A DNA stretch of 64,000 nucleotides from Azorinus chamasolen (GCA_963576725.1 OY755238.1:30476145-30540144), one strand, 5' to 3'. Positions 51,016 through 60,609 are shown, numbered from the stretch's first letter. The notes: a model not told the origin generated them from the letters alone. Translations and numbers: made by a program.

Positions 51016-51030
51016 CCCCCCCCCCCCCCC
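51016..51030 (+). repeat. 15-base C run at the hairpin centre
   Basis: Sits exactly where the TA-5 left arm should read GAAAGCTCC. Confidence 0.9.
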
Positions 51031-51080
51031 ATAGGAGCTTTCTGCATTACCTTTACCCTGCATTAAACGACCACTTGCTT

Positions 51081-51305
51081 TTAACCCATTACCTCTTAGC
51101 TAGTTTAGACCCAACCACTTTGAATAAATCTACAGAAAATGAGCTTTAACTAGAGAAAAGGAAACTTTTAGAATTTTGTAGTTTGAAACCATTGTAATAA
51201 ATAGAGCATTTGCTCTTATAGGAACAAATGCTCTATTTATCACAATGGTTTCAATAGGCCATTTTTACAGAGGCGTAGAAAGGCGTATTTATACTGATGT
51301 GTTTA
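51081..51305. mobile_element. Family B MITE nested in TA-5 (B10)
   Basis: TTAACCCATTACCTCTTA, long flank, stem AATAGAGCATTTGCTC around TTATAGGA, short flank to AAAGGCGTATTTATA. The last 15 or so bases, including TTAA, are missing. Confidence 0.85.
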
Positions 51306-51321
51306 ATAAATGAATTGCCCC

Positions 51322-51539
51322 TTAACCCTTTCCTCCATAAATACGCCTGTCTACGCCTCTGTAAAAATACCTATTGAAACCATTGTGAAAAATTACCTAT
51401 AGGAGCAAATGCTCTATTTATCACAATGGTTTCAAACTACAAAATTCTAAAGTATTTCCTTTTCTCTAATTAATGTTCCTTTTCGGTAGATTAATTCAAA
51501 GAGGTGTATCTAAAAATAGCCTATGAGGTAAATGGATAA
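51322..51539. mobile_element. Family B MITE nested in TA-5 (B11)
   Basis: TTAACCCTTTCCTCCATA to TATGAGGTAAATGGATAA. Inserted exactly at the TTAA of the TA-5 word ACCGCTTAAGACAGG. Left arm shortened. Confidence 0.88.
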
Positions 51540-51560
51540 GACAGGCTCTATTGTCTCTAT

Positions 51561-52272
51561 TTGTAAATAAATAGAAGCAGGCGACATTTTGAAACCTGAA
51601 GCAGATGATAATCGTAGCAGATGAAATTTGTTTGAAGCCAAAAAATGTGTTGACATCTGTTGTTTATACCATTGGATGTTCATCTTCTATATAATTATGT
51701 GACACGTCATGTGCAAAATATGAAAGAATAAACCAAAAACCAATCATCTTTTCATTGATTTTGAATCAGAACAAAGCTATCTGCATTCTTTGCTCTTTCA
51801 TGAACGCACAATTCACAAAAGCAACAACAAATGAATCTTTTCGCACTGTCCTGGTCGGTATAAATAACAAATACCGGCATACTTGAACAATACGCATGTC
51901 CCATGACAATAGCGCGACGTTTGCTGTTTCACAAATCAGTTGCATGCAGACACAGGAAGGATTTATAATCCTTGGTTTATTTGCATTGGATTATTTTCGC
52001 TGCGAGCCTTTAAGCTTTTTTGTTTGATATGATTTTCATTTTTTTTATTTCTTCTCACCTCCCTGGTCTGATTTTCAAACTTTATTTTATGACAGCACAA
52101 ATATGTCAAACTAGTCAGCAGGAACAGGTTTACACGCAATTGTCAGGTTGTTTTGCATTAAAGTCTTACAAGATGGATGTCTCCTGTAACACTTCGCTAA
52201 TCTATTTATTGCAGACCATTTGAGAATGTTCTTAGGCTGAGGGCAGGAATTGTGCATGGATTTCACCATGAA
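51561..52272. other. Gene-free, nothing recognised
   Basis: A 67-residue plus frame at 52020 has no visible domain. Confidence 0.4.
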
Positions 52273-52522
52273 TTAACCCTTTTCCGCCAAAGATACGCCT
52301 TTCTGCACCTTTGCAAACATAGTAAACCCAGATCAGACGGCTCCTAGAGGAGCCGTCTGATTTGGGGCTACTCTGTTTGCTTATGAAACAATATGGATAA
52401 GATTTTACGTGTTCTACCATTGCCAAGAGTTCTGGAACCATGTGTCATTATAAATAAAAAAAAAACTAATTAATATCCATTATGTTATTATTTCTTGAAT
52501 GAATATTCATGGAGTAAATTAA
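52273..52522. mobile_element. Family A MITE, complete
   Basis: TTAACCCTTTTCCGCCAA to TTCATGGAGTAAATTAA. Hairpin CAAACATAGTAAACCCAGAT, centre GGCTCCTAGAGGAGCC. Confidence 0.87.
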
Positions 52523-52537
52523 GCTGCCACTTGTTTT

Positions 52538-52985
52538 TTATCATGTACTCCATAAATACGCCTTTTAACGACTTTGCAAACAGGGCAGGCCAAGATTAGA
52601 GGCACCTATAGGAGCCCCCGATCAGGCCCTTCTATGTGTGCTTATGAAATAATAATAAATTTTACAGTTTCTACCAATACAATAGAACCCCTCTACCAAT
52701 ACAGTAGATCCCCTCTAATGCGACCACTTAAAAATAACCATAGATGACTGTATAAGCAGGTGGTTGCTTGATGCAGAAAGCCCCTATATGAGCTTTCTGC
52801 ATAACTTTTATCCTGCATTAAGCTACCACCTGCCTCTACCACCCAGAAATGTGCCCCTTTTTGATGGCCGCATTAGAAGGTTTTTACTGTACTAAAATGT
52901 CTTATGCATATTTGCCATTATAAGACTTCAGCTAATAAATATTCATTATATAATTATTTCTTACATGAATATTCAACAGGGTTGA
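52538..52985. mobile_element. Family A MITE split by TA-1
   Basis: ACTCCATAAATACGCC, CAAACAGGGCAGGCCAAGAT, flank to TACAGTTTCTACC, then TA-1, then TTGCCATTATAAGACTTC and TGAATATTCAACAGGGTT. Confidence 0.8.
52678..52890. mobile_element. TA-1 MITE nested in family A
   Basis: The left end is doubled (TA-CAATAGAACCCCTCTACC, then TA-CAGTAGATCCCCTCTAAT). Right end AAGGTTTTTACTG-TA. Left arm shortened. Confidence 0.85.
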
Positions 52986-53094
52986 ATACAAATACAAATC
53001 TTGTATCCCGAAAATGCATATATTATGCTTAATCGGTTTATGCTGTTAGTATACTGTACATGCATGCATTTAATCGGTGATTAAGTCTTAAACT

Positions 53095-53343
53095 CTAAAC
53101 CCTTCGCTTGCTATTCACGTCAATATACCTACCTGTAAATAGTGAAGACCCAGATGAGACAGCTCCTGCAGGAGCTGTTTCATCATGGTCTGCACTACTT
53201 ACAAGTCGATTGTACAAACAGTGCACTCCACAACAGTGATTGCACAGCGAAATACGTGTACAGTGACGATATATGTAATTATACAACAGGGCATGTGTAA
53301 AGAAGGAGAAATGTATTTTAAAATTCAGCAAGAGAAGGGTTAA
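53095..53343. mobile_element. Family F MITE, reverse (F5)
   Basis: CTAAACCCTTCGCTTGCT to CAGCAAGAGAAGGGTTAA. Centre CAGCTCCTGCAGGAGCTG. Confidence 0.9.
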
Positions 53344-53388
53344 CACGCGACCGCTTGCAATTTCGTCAGACATCATTTTTACACCAGG

Positions 53389-53551
53389 ATAATCAGATAA
53401 AGTAGCGTATTCGAATACTACAATCGTCATGCATTGGCATCTATCCACCAAACATCTTCGAGACGATTCTTAGAAGTAATCACAACATAGGGTAGGGTGT
53501 AAAAATACGGAAGTTATTTCTTGAAAATGTTTTAATTTATTTATCTTATCG
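53389..53551. mobile_element. Family E MITE, left arm lost (E6)
   Basis: GATAAAGTAGCGTATTCG, CCACCAAACATCTTCGAGAC, CACAACATAGGGTAGGGTG, TTTATTTATCTTATCG. Confidence 0.7.
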
Positions 53552-53756
53552 AGGACCTTGGTTAAGAAGAAAATGCTTTTCCGTTCCACGTGATTGATAT
53601 GTGTGCACTATATGCACGGAGTCAAGTCTGCTATTTCAGATTGGCGTGAATTACCGTTACCGTCAACAGTTGCCAGACATTATTTTCGGAATAGCACTAA
53701 GTTTGTTGTTTTGCTGTTGTTGGCTTTTATTGTCCTTTTCTGTCTTCGACTAGAGT

Positions 53757-53885
53757 GTAACCCTTACCCCGAGTAAAATGTCTGCTCAATCTCTGATATG
53801 ATATATCTTTACCTATATTACTTTCGATTCGAATAAAACATTTGAGAAAATACTGACCTAATAAGACGCAAGGTTACTTACATAT
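53757..53885. mobile_element. Family C' relic
   Basis: GTAACCCTTACCCCGAGTAA, AATGTCTGCTCAATCTCTGA, ACATTTGAGAAAATACTGAC. No hairpin. Confidence 0.45.
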
Positions 53886-54071
53886 TACCTCTCCTGTCAT
53901 ATATAGTAGGCGAAGGGCTACATTTTGTAGCTAAATATATCTACACATATACCGTCTATGGAAACGTTTGTTATTTGTGATCTTTTAAAGAAATAGCTTG
54001 CATAATATGTTGTTTACCTGTTATATAAAGTGACAATATTTTTTTTATTGTCTGAAATTACTTTACCTTTG

Positions 54072-54552
54072 TTAACCCTCTACTCCATAAATACGCCGTT
54101 CTATGCCTTTGCAAACAGAGTAGGAATACATCAAACTGACTAGGTTCTTCTCTGTATGCGTATGATACACAGAAAAACCTCTCCATAGCGTCCACTAAAT
54201 TACATCAAGTATTTTGTGATAAAGGCAGGTTGCTGCTTAAAGCAAGGTGAAAGTAAAACAGAACGCTCCTATAGGAGCGTTCTGTTTTACTTTCACCTTG
54301 CTTTAAGCGGTCACCTGCCCTAAATACCAAATACCGGTAAATATCACAAATTAGTGGCCGTTATAGAGAGGGTAAATAAAACAAATTAGTGGCCGTTATA
54401 GAGAGACTTTACTGTAATATAGATATGATGGTATAGGTTTTGCCATGGCCAAAGATTCCCTTGCCCATGAACTATTATAACAATTAATCTAATTAATATT
54501 CACCATTGGTGTCATTATTCCTTTCATGAATATTCATGGAATAAAGGATTAA
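54072..54552. mobile_element. Family A MITE split by TA-2
   Basis: TTAACCCTCTACTCCATA, half hairpin GCAAACAGAGTAGGAATACA, then TA-2, then GATATGATGGTATAGG flank and TCATGGAATAAAGGATTAA. Confidence 0.82.
54166..54416. mobile_element. TA-2 MITE nested in family A, right end doubled
   Basis: TA-CACAGAAAAACCTCTCCA to AGAGAGACTTTACTG-TA. Centre ACGCTCCTATAGGAGCGT. AATTAGTGGCCGTTATAGAG occurs twice in tandem at the right. Confidence 0.88.
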
Positions 54553-54599
54553 ATCACGGGTTAGACGTTCAACCGTAATCCTTAATTTGGTGAACTTGT

Positions 54600-54750
54600 A
54601 TAAAAGTATGTGTACACAGGGAAGTTTGGTCATGGCAGAAAATGTAGGATCAAATCTTTATTATTCCATAAGCAAATACATTAGACCCTGATCAGACGGC
54701 TCCTACAGGGTCCGCCTGCTCAGGGTCAAATGCCTTTGCAAAGATGTTAA
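54600..54750. mobile_element. Family A relic
   Basis: GGCAGAAAATGTAGGATCAA, CATTAGACCCTGATCAGACG, centre GGCTCCTACAGGGTCC. Ends at the TTAA that begins the next element. Confidence 0.6.
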
Positions 54751-54933
54751 CCCATTTGCTCCCACGGTCCCATAATGCGGCGTCTGATTAGAGTCTACAC
54801 TATTTGCTGATAGGAATTTCAATATAAAACAAAACAAAATTCAAAATTTTGACCAGGCACCCCTTAGATAAAAAATGGACTTATCCAACATAATTATAAG
54901 CATGGAAGAATCCACTAGGAGCAAATGGGTTAA
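54747..54933. mobile_element. Family H MITE, left arm lost (H1)
   Basis: TTAACCCATTTGCTCCCA to GGAGCAAATGGGTTAA. Starts the hairpin at CATAATGCGGCGTCTGAT. Long flank AAAACAAAACAAAATTCAAA. Confidence 0.85.
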
Positions 54934-55009
54934 AGGAGTGTGTACTTTCACGCTAAGGTGTGTGCTTTTTATGCAAAGATAGTCGTCAGCTACAATTCTT
55001 TTTCCCTCA

Positions 55010-55115
55010 TAAAACAGCAAGAGAATCAAACAGTTTGGGTCCAGATTTATTTGGCGTCTTATCTAACTCATAACTATGTACACAGGTAATCATGAATTTG
55101 CTGCTAGCTGGTAAA
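55010..55115. mobile_element. Family C relic
   Basis: CAAACAGTTTGGGTCCAGAT, TTTGGCGTCTTATCTAACTC, ACACAGGTAATCATGAATT. Confidence 0.5.
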
Positions 55116-55120
55116 TGTAG

Positions 55121-55403
55121 TTGAACTTCGATATCTCGAACTTCAAGGGACCATACACTCTACTTGGAGATAATAGAGGTTTGAGCCATCCGTTTTCTGA
55201 TGCGAACAATTTCTCAAGTTGACAGCTTAAAAAGAACTAAAGTAATGCTGAACGCTATTGTAGGATGTGATTCTTGACATGCGTACTGATAGATTTTAGA
55301 ACAATTATGTATTGTAAATATTGTGAAGGTCCGAACTTCTACTTCGAGTTTTCCCGAAATTCGATTTTTATCTGAGTTCGAGGAATCGAAGCTCAGCTGT
55401 AGT
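55121..55403. mobile_element. TA-4 MITE
   Basis: TAGTTGAACTTCGATATCTC to AATCGAAGCTCAGCTGTA. The central hairpin is decayed (CTGAACGCTATTGTAGGATG). A C relic (GCTCGGCGTCTCATTTAGAT) follows to 55520. Confidence 0.75.
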
Positions 55404-55524
55404 TGAACTTGACATGAGTCAAATTGTTTTAATCCCGATTTGCTCGGCGTCTCATTTAGATCTATACTGTTGGCATAGGTTATCACGACTTCGCCGCTGA
55501 CAGGTAAAGTTTTTTTCTAAAGGA

Positions 55525-55774
55525 TTAACCCTTCTCTTGCTGAATTTTTAAATACATTTCTCCTTCTTTACCCATGCCCTGTTGTATAATTAAATATATC
55601 TCTACTGTGTACAAGTATTTCGCTGTTCAATCACTGCTGTGGAGTGTACTGGTTGTACAATCAACTTGTAAATAGTGCAGACCCTGATGAGACAGCTCCT
55701 GCAGGAGCTGTCTCATCTGGGTCTTCACTATTTACAGGTAGGTATATTGACGTGACTAGCGAGCGAAGGTTTAA
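55525..55774. mobile_element. Family F MITE, complete (F6)
   Basis: TTAACCCTTCTCTTGCTG to GCGAGCGAAGGTTTAA, 250 bp. T left / A right. Confidence 0.92.
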
Positions 55775-55791
55775 AATTGATACGAGTCACA

Positions 55792-55982
55792 TACAGTAAA
55801 CCGGAATTATAGGAGAGACTTATTAATATACTTTAAGGCAGGTGATTGGTTGGTGCAGGTTTAAAGTCATGTAGAAAGCTCCTAGAGTTTTCAGCATGAC
55901 TTTCACCCTGCATTAATCTGCCAGCTGTCTCCAAGACCGAGATTTATACAAAATTGAACTCCCGGTTTAGAGGCTTTTACTA
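55792..55982. mobile_element. TA-3 MITE
   Basis: TA-CAGTAAACCGGAATTATA to TTTAGAGGCTTTTACTA-TA. Right arm shortened after AGCTCCTAGAG. Confidence 0.82.
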
Positions 55983-56081
55983 TAACCTGACTCCATATTT
56001 ACTCGTCGTCTCATCTAAATCAGCACAAGTTGCATTGGTCATCTCGTAGGTTGTTAGGAATTTGCCTCAAACAGGTAGATA

Positions 56082-56284
56082 AATATATCCTCTCTAAACC
56101 AGGCGTTCTATTTTATATAAATATCGTTCTTGGATACTGGTGGCAACTTAATGCACGATGAAAGACATGTAGAAAAGCTCCTCTAGGAGCTTTCTGTATG
56201 ACTTTCACCCTGGATTGAGCAGCCACATGCCCTAACCTATCTAAAATCTCATCTACTGGAATTCCGGTTTAGAGGGTTTCTAAT
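56082..56284. mobile_element. TA-3 MITE, diverged
   Basis: TATATCCTCTCTAAACCAGG to CGGTTTAGAGGGTTTCTAAT. Centre AAGCTCCTCTAGGAGCTT intact. Confidence 0.78.
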
Positions 56285-56454
56285 TAATAAAACTGATAAG
56301 AGGGTCGGGTAGTTTGGATCTATATACAACTAAGCTTTCTATAATTCTGATTACATATATATATATATACAAATATTGTAACAAAATAATACATATTGTG
56401 TAAATAAAAATCGTAATTTCCAGTTCATCCTCTGAAGGCGAAACAACCAGTGTA

Positions 56455-56600
56455 TTTGGTATTTGCAAACAGTGTAAACCGCGATTAGAGAGATCCTAGA
56501 GGAATATTCTGATCACAGTGTGCACTTTTAAAAGCTGAAATATCTTAGACTCCGTGGCTATTCTAGGAAACCTCTGCTCAGGGTTTGCTCTGTGTTTCAT
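56455..56600. mobile_element. K/A-type hairpin relic
   Basis: GCAAACAGTGTAAACCGCGA, GATCCTAGAGGAATATTCTG, then a second partial arm CAGGGTTTGCTCTGTG. Confidence 0.45.
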
Positions 56601-56650
56601 TCATATTTCACCAGCAACATTCAGCAGTTTATACTGAATGTACTCTTTAG

Positions 56651-56878
56651 TTAATCCATTCAATCATATTGACGACTTTTGACGACTCTGTAAAAGTCAC
56701 TTTGTGAAACCATTGTGATAAATAGAGCATTTGCTCCTATAGGAGCAAATGCTCTATTTATCGCAATGGTTTAAAACTACAACATTCTAAAATTTTCCTT
56801 TTCTCTAGTTAATGCTCTTGTTCGGTACATTTATTTAAAGAGGTTGTATCTTAAATAGCTGGTGAGGGAATGGGTTAA
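56651..56878. mobile_element. Family B MITE, complete, reverse (B12)
   Basis: TTAATCCATTCAATCATA to GAGGGAATGGGTTAA. Stem AATAGAGCATTTGCTCC around TATAGG. Shares its right TTAA with the next element. Confidence 0.9.
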
Positions 56879-57090
56879 CCTTTTCACTGTTCAATGTTCA
56901 GTTAAGAAATAATGACAACATGAATAGGTATTAGCTGAAATTTCATGATGGCATATGTGCATAATATATAATGGTATTGGTAGAAACTGTAAAGTCAGGT
57001 ATGTTAGAACTTCATAAGCAAACAGAACAGACCCTGATCAGACGGCTCCTATTGGAGCCGTCTGATCAGGGTCTACTCTGTTTGCAAACA
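56875..57090. mobile_element. Family A MITE
   Basis: TTAACCTTTTCACTGTTC, long flank, hairpin AAACAGAACAGACCCTGATC with centre GGCTCCTATTGGAGCC. The arms match exactly at the usual mismatch site. Right flank lost. Confidence 0.82.
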
Positions 57091-57284
57091 GACCGGCCAT
57101 TCAACTTCTTATATTTAGTCTAAAAGGGGGGTTATGCTTAGATGCTACGGTCGTATATTCAAGTGAGTAACAATCCTTACTAACACAACTGGACTACCGG
57201 GCTTGGTGCAATTTTGTAAACAATTCATTAAAATGTGTGTGTGTAAAAGCACAATTTTGTTTGTGATCCTGTAAACTATAGTTA

Positions 57285-57642
57285 AGTCTTAGCCCGCTGC
57301 CCAATTAAAATGTCTGCTCTCATTTTGATATAATGAAGTTTGACAACATCTGATTCTATTAACCCATTTGCTACCACGATTCCATATATGGGACGTAGGC
57401 AAACAGTGTAGACTCTTATCAGATGTCGCATAATGCGGCGTCTGATCAGTCTACACTATTTGCTGATAGGAATTTCAACATAAAACAAAACGAAATTGAA
57501 AATTTAGACCAGACACCCCTTAGATGAAAAATGGACTAATCCAATATATAAATATGGAAGAATCCACTGGAAGCAAATGGGTTAAACTTTTGAGAAAGTA
57601 TTGACTGAGAGTCAGGTCACGGGCAGCGGGGGAAGAATTACT
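57285..57642. mobile_element. Family C' relic split by family H
   Basis: TCTTAGCCCGCTGCCCAATT, AATGTCTGCTCTCATTTTGA before, and ACTTTTGAGAAAGTATTGAC, GGTCACGGGCAGCGGGGGAA after the H2 element. Confidence 0.65.
57359..57585. mobile_element. Family H MITE, complete (H2)
   Basis: TTAACCCATTTGCTACCA to GGAAGCAAATGGGTTAA. Hairpin GGCAAACAGTGTAGACTCTT with centre GTCGCATAATGCGGC. Nested in C'. The reference copy of H. Confidence 0.92.
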
Positions 57643-58599
57643 TCAATCGAAAAGGCACTGGTGTAAATGAGATTGCATTTTTGATGTAAGGGAGAGAACT
57701 CTTATAGCATTGCAGAATGACCTATTGTATGTTGCTCTCCCCTTAATATTCTACGGAATTTGTTTTCATTTATGCTACCGAAAAATATTCTAGTCAGCTC
57801 ATGATGTCGTGTACGTCAGTATCTAATACAGTGTAATCAAACTATATATGTTATGTGATGGCCTATACTGGCTTCTCCGTTAACAAATTACGAACTGATG
57901 CAATTTTGACTACTTTTAAATCGAACAATCGATAGAGAAACCAATTGTTATGACACGTGCTTTTTAGAAACTATTGTCCCAGAATGCAGATGATGGATAA
58001 GAGTAAAAATTCATATATTGTAAGCATTGAATTTAGTGTTTTTGATTAACAACAAAATAAAACAATATGTTTTACTTAAACATTAAAGCATAAACTGTCT
58101 TAATGTTTGCATAGTTCAAAAGAGCGCAAAATGTTTTTTTGAGGTCTGAAAAGTCTGATATTTATGTTAAAAAACACATGTGTACACGAAGGTTGTCCAA
58201 AGCAGTTTTAAAGTAGTTATGTTGCTATAAAACATTTCCATTTCAACTCAAATCCTGCCAAATCATAGGAAACACATTTGCATTACACTGTTAGAAAGGA
58301 AGAGCTGAATATAGAAAGTAGAAACCGATTAACGTCCACACATAAAAAACAACATGAAACGCAGTGAAAATAAAAGAAATTTAAAAACAAGCTTTTAAAT
58401 TTTGTAGAAATAAATTAAAATAAATATATATTTTACAAAACAATAATACATTTACATATACACATATCTATTACAAACATTAAGACTAGTAAAATGTTGG
58501 AGGTGACTAATGAGCTGTTCCTTTATCGAGATTTCTAATCTATATATACAGATGTCGAATATGTAATTAACTAGTTACATGTATATATGTTCTTTCTGC
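57643..58599. other. AT-rich gene-free stretch
   Basis: Strongly AT-rich from 58,000. No MITE of the main families, tandem repeat or plausible exon seen. Confidence 0.45.
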
Positions 58600-59134
58600 T
58601 TAACCCTTTCCATGTTCTATATTTATTCCATATTCCAATACCTACTGAATAAGTAATAGATACAGTACGAGTCTTACTACCAAAGTGTCTTCTTACAACC
58701 GTTATCAGGACAGTTTGTTCGCGTGACCGAAGACGTGTACGACAGTACGTTGTAGACTTTTAATTTTGATTAAAAATGAATATTTCACCAATTAGTACAA
58801 AATGTTTCCCCCTTGGTTCACCCAATTCAAATCCTAGGTAGATATGTTTTAACCACAAGAATCCCGTGCGTACAAAAGTGTCCACTTACAACCTTTATAA
58901 GGACACTTTTTCAATAGCTTTGCTGGGGGTCTGTCGTACAACTATGGGCAATATAGAATGAGATAGGGAATGTAGAACACTGAGGCCATTTTAGAAAGTA
59001 AAGAAACCGATCTTTTAAATTCCAATAGCAAACAGAACAACCCCTAATCATACGTCTCCTATAGAAGCTATCTGTTCTGGGTCTACTCTCTTTGCAAATG
59101 CGTGAAAACACGTTTATGTGAAGGAAAGGGATTA
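58600..59134. mobile_element. Family A MITE split by about 280 bp
   Basis: TTAACCCTTTCCATGTTC to CTACTGAATAAG, insert at about 58665-58945, then GAACACTGAGGCCATTTTAG, the hairpin with centre GTCTCCTATAGAAGC, ending GAAGGAAAGGGATTA. The insert has two diverged copies of AGTGTCC(A)CTTACAACC-TTATAAGGACA. Confidence 0.7.
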
Positions 59135-59186
59135 TGTTATACATGTAACCTTTGCAAGTGGTTCACATCGAGAAGAGACACCAGAG

Positions 59187-59305
59187 TCCATGCTTATAAA
59201 GCTTTTTAGTCGAGTCTGTGTTCGTTCTCAAGCTTTTGATTGGTCAGATTTGAGCCTTGAAAATTAACCCAGACTCAACTAATAAGTTGTATAAGCATGG
59301 ACACC
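59187..59305. mobile_element. Family J inverted-repeat element
   Basis: AGTCCATGCTTATAAAGCTT, TCAAGCTTTTGATTGGTCAG, GACTCAACTAATAAGTTGTA, AAGCATGGAC. Confidence 0.7.
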
Positions 59306-59439
59306 GGGTATCTCGGGAAACTCGGTATTTCCTCAGGGTCCAGCTGATTTGACATTGCTGTAGTTTAATTGAAGGAGAGTTCACTCTGAACATGAAGTGG
59401 CGATACTATTAGATATGAAATCCCTATGGCAGCAAAGGC

Positions 59440-59614
59440 GTTTAGAAGCATTATTAGGCATTTATTCCAACTTCGAATGAAAACATTAATCTTGTAAGGT
59501 GTGGGAGCTGAGCTGACATTGGCAAACATTGTAGAGGGAGCCCTTTGATAAGGATCCGCACTGGTTGGCATAAAATAATTTTCTTTAGTGATATGATTTG
59601 ATACAATATTTGGT
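59440..59614. mobile_element. I/K-type relic
   Basis: GGCAAACATTGTAGAGGGAG, GATAAGGATCCGCACTGGTT. Hairpin mostly gone. Confidence 0.4.
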
Positions 59615-59817
59615 TTAACCCTTTCCTCAATAAATACACCTTATTACGCTTCTGTATATGTCACTTTAGGAAACCTACAGGAGCAAATGCTCTATTTATC
59701 ACAATGGTTTCAAACTACAAAATTCTAAAATTTCACTTTTCTCTAGTAAATGCTCGTTTTGGGTAGATTCGTTCAAAGAGGTTGGGTCTAAAAAGAGCCT
59801 ATGGAGGAAAGGGTTAA
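59615..59817. mobile_element. Family B MITE, left arm lost (B13)
   Basis: TTAACCCTTTCCTCAATA to GGAGGAAAGGGTTAA. After TTTAGGAAACC it jumps to TACAGGAGCAAATGCTC. Confidence 0.87.
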
Positions 59818-59991
59818 TTAATATTCAGAAAGGGAGGAGTTACATGTAGTTTCAAATATTCAGCAGATTAAAGATTACCTAGGGTGTTGCATACAGTGTA
59901 GGACTTGCCATGTATCCTGGTTATCAGCGCTTTAGCTCTCATCTCATTCTTTGCGACCTGGTCCGAGTTTACAAGCAACTTCTATCTTAAC

Positions 59992-60480
59992 AGAGGTCCA
60001 GAAACACATGTTCAAGAATTACTTCTTTCTTTCTCCACCAAACCCTATGCTTTGCCCACTTTTTAGAATCGCGTTGATATGACAATTCTAACAAGTGTCC
60101 ACAACATAGGGTTTGGTTGAGAAAAAAATATTTTAGTATCTGAGTACGTGTAATATTGTCTTGTAAATATGGAGATTGGCAGCAGGTTAAGGGGTAACAT
60201 TGATTAAGGAAGTATTCATTTATCAGCAAATTGATTTGCAGCTCAATTATGTATATGGATAGGTTTTCCTGGTTCACTAATCATGTATAAAGAGAGAGCT
60301 GAAATGCTAGCAAAGGGAGATTGGCTGGAGACTGGCTGGGAACTGGCTTGAGTCTGGGTTGAGAAGTCGGAGACAATGCTGACAGCTTCTCATATCCCTA
60401 GGTTTGAGAAATAAAGATCACAACTGAAGTTATGGTGTTGTTATAATCCAACCGATATATTACGTACGCACCTTTATCTC
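59992..60480. mobile_element. Family E MITE, reverse, split by about 290 bp (E7)
   Basis: GAGGTCCAG and TTCAAGAATTACTTC left, hairpin CACCAAACCCTATGCTTTGC, then GTATCTGAGTACGTG. The expected right end GTACGCACCTTTATC appears only at 60463. Confidence 0.65.
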
Positions 60481-60600
60481 TTGCTCTGAATTAGCCTACT
60501 TGGTGAGACGACTCATCCGGTATCTCAGCTGGCTCTATGCTGTTTGCAAAGTAGGCCAGATCGCGGAGAGCGGGATAAGGGTGAATTGCACCGCTGTTAG
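60481..60600. mobile_element. Family C' relic
   Basis: ACTTGGTGAGACGACTCATC, TGTTTGCAAAGTAGGCCAGA, TCGCGGAGAGCGGGATAAGG. Confidence 0.45.
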
Positions 60601-60609
60601 GCTTTATCG

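Larger units (their letters stand above)
50960..51560. mobile_element. TA-5 MITE carrying two family B insertions
   Basis: CAATGCAGATCAAAGGTGAT, right arm AGGAGCTTTCTGCATTACC, then B10, the TA-5 piece AATAAATGAATTGCC, then B11, then TAAGACAGGCTCTATTGT. The left arm centre is replaced by a 15-base C run at 51016-51030. Confidence 0.8.

Noticed and set aside
53594..53776. Short frame with a hydrophobic run (FVVLLLLAFIVLFCL)
   Set aside because: 60 residues only, ends at a C' relic, no splice signals; a chance membrane-like run.
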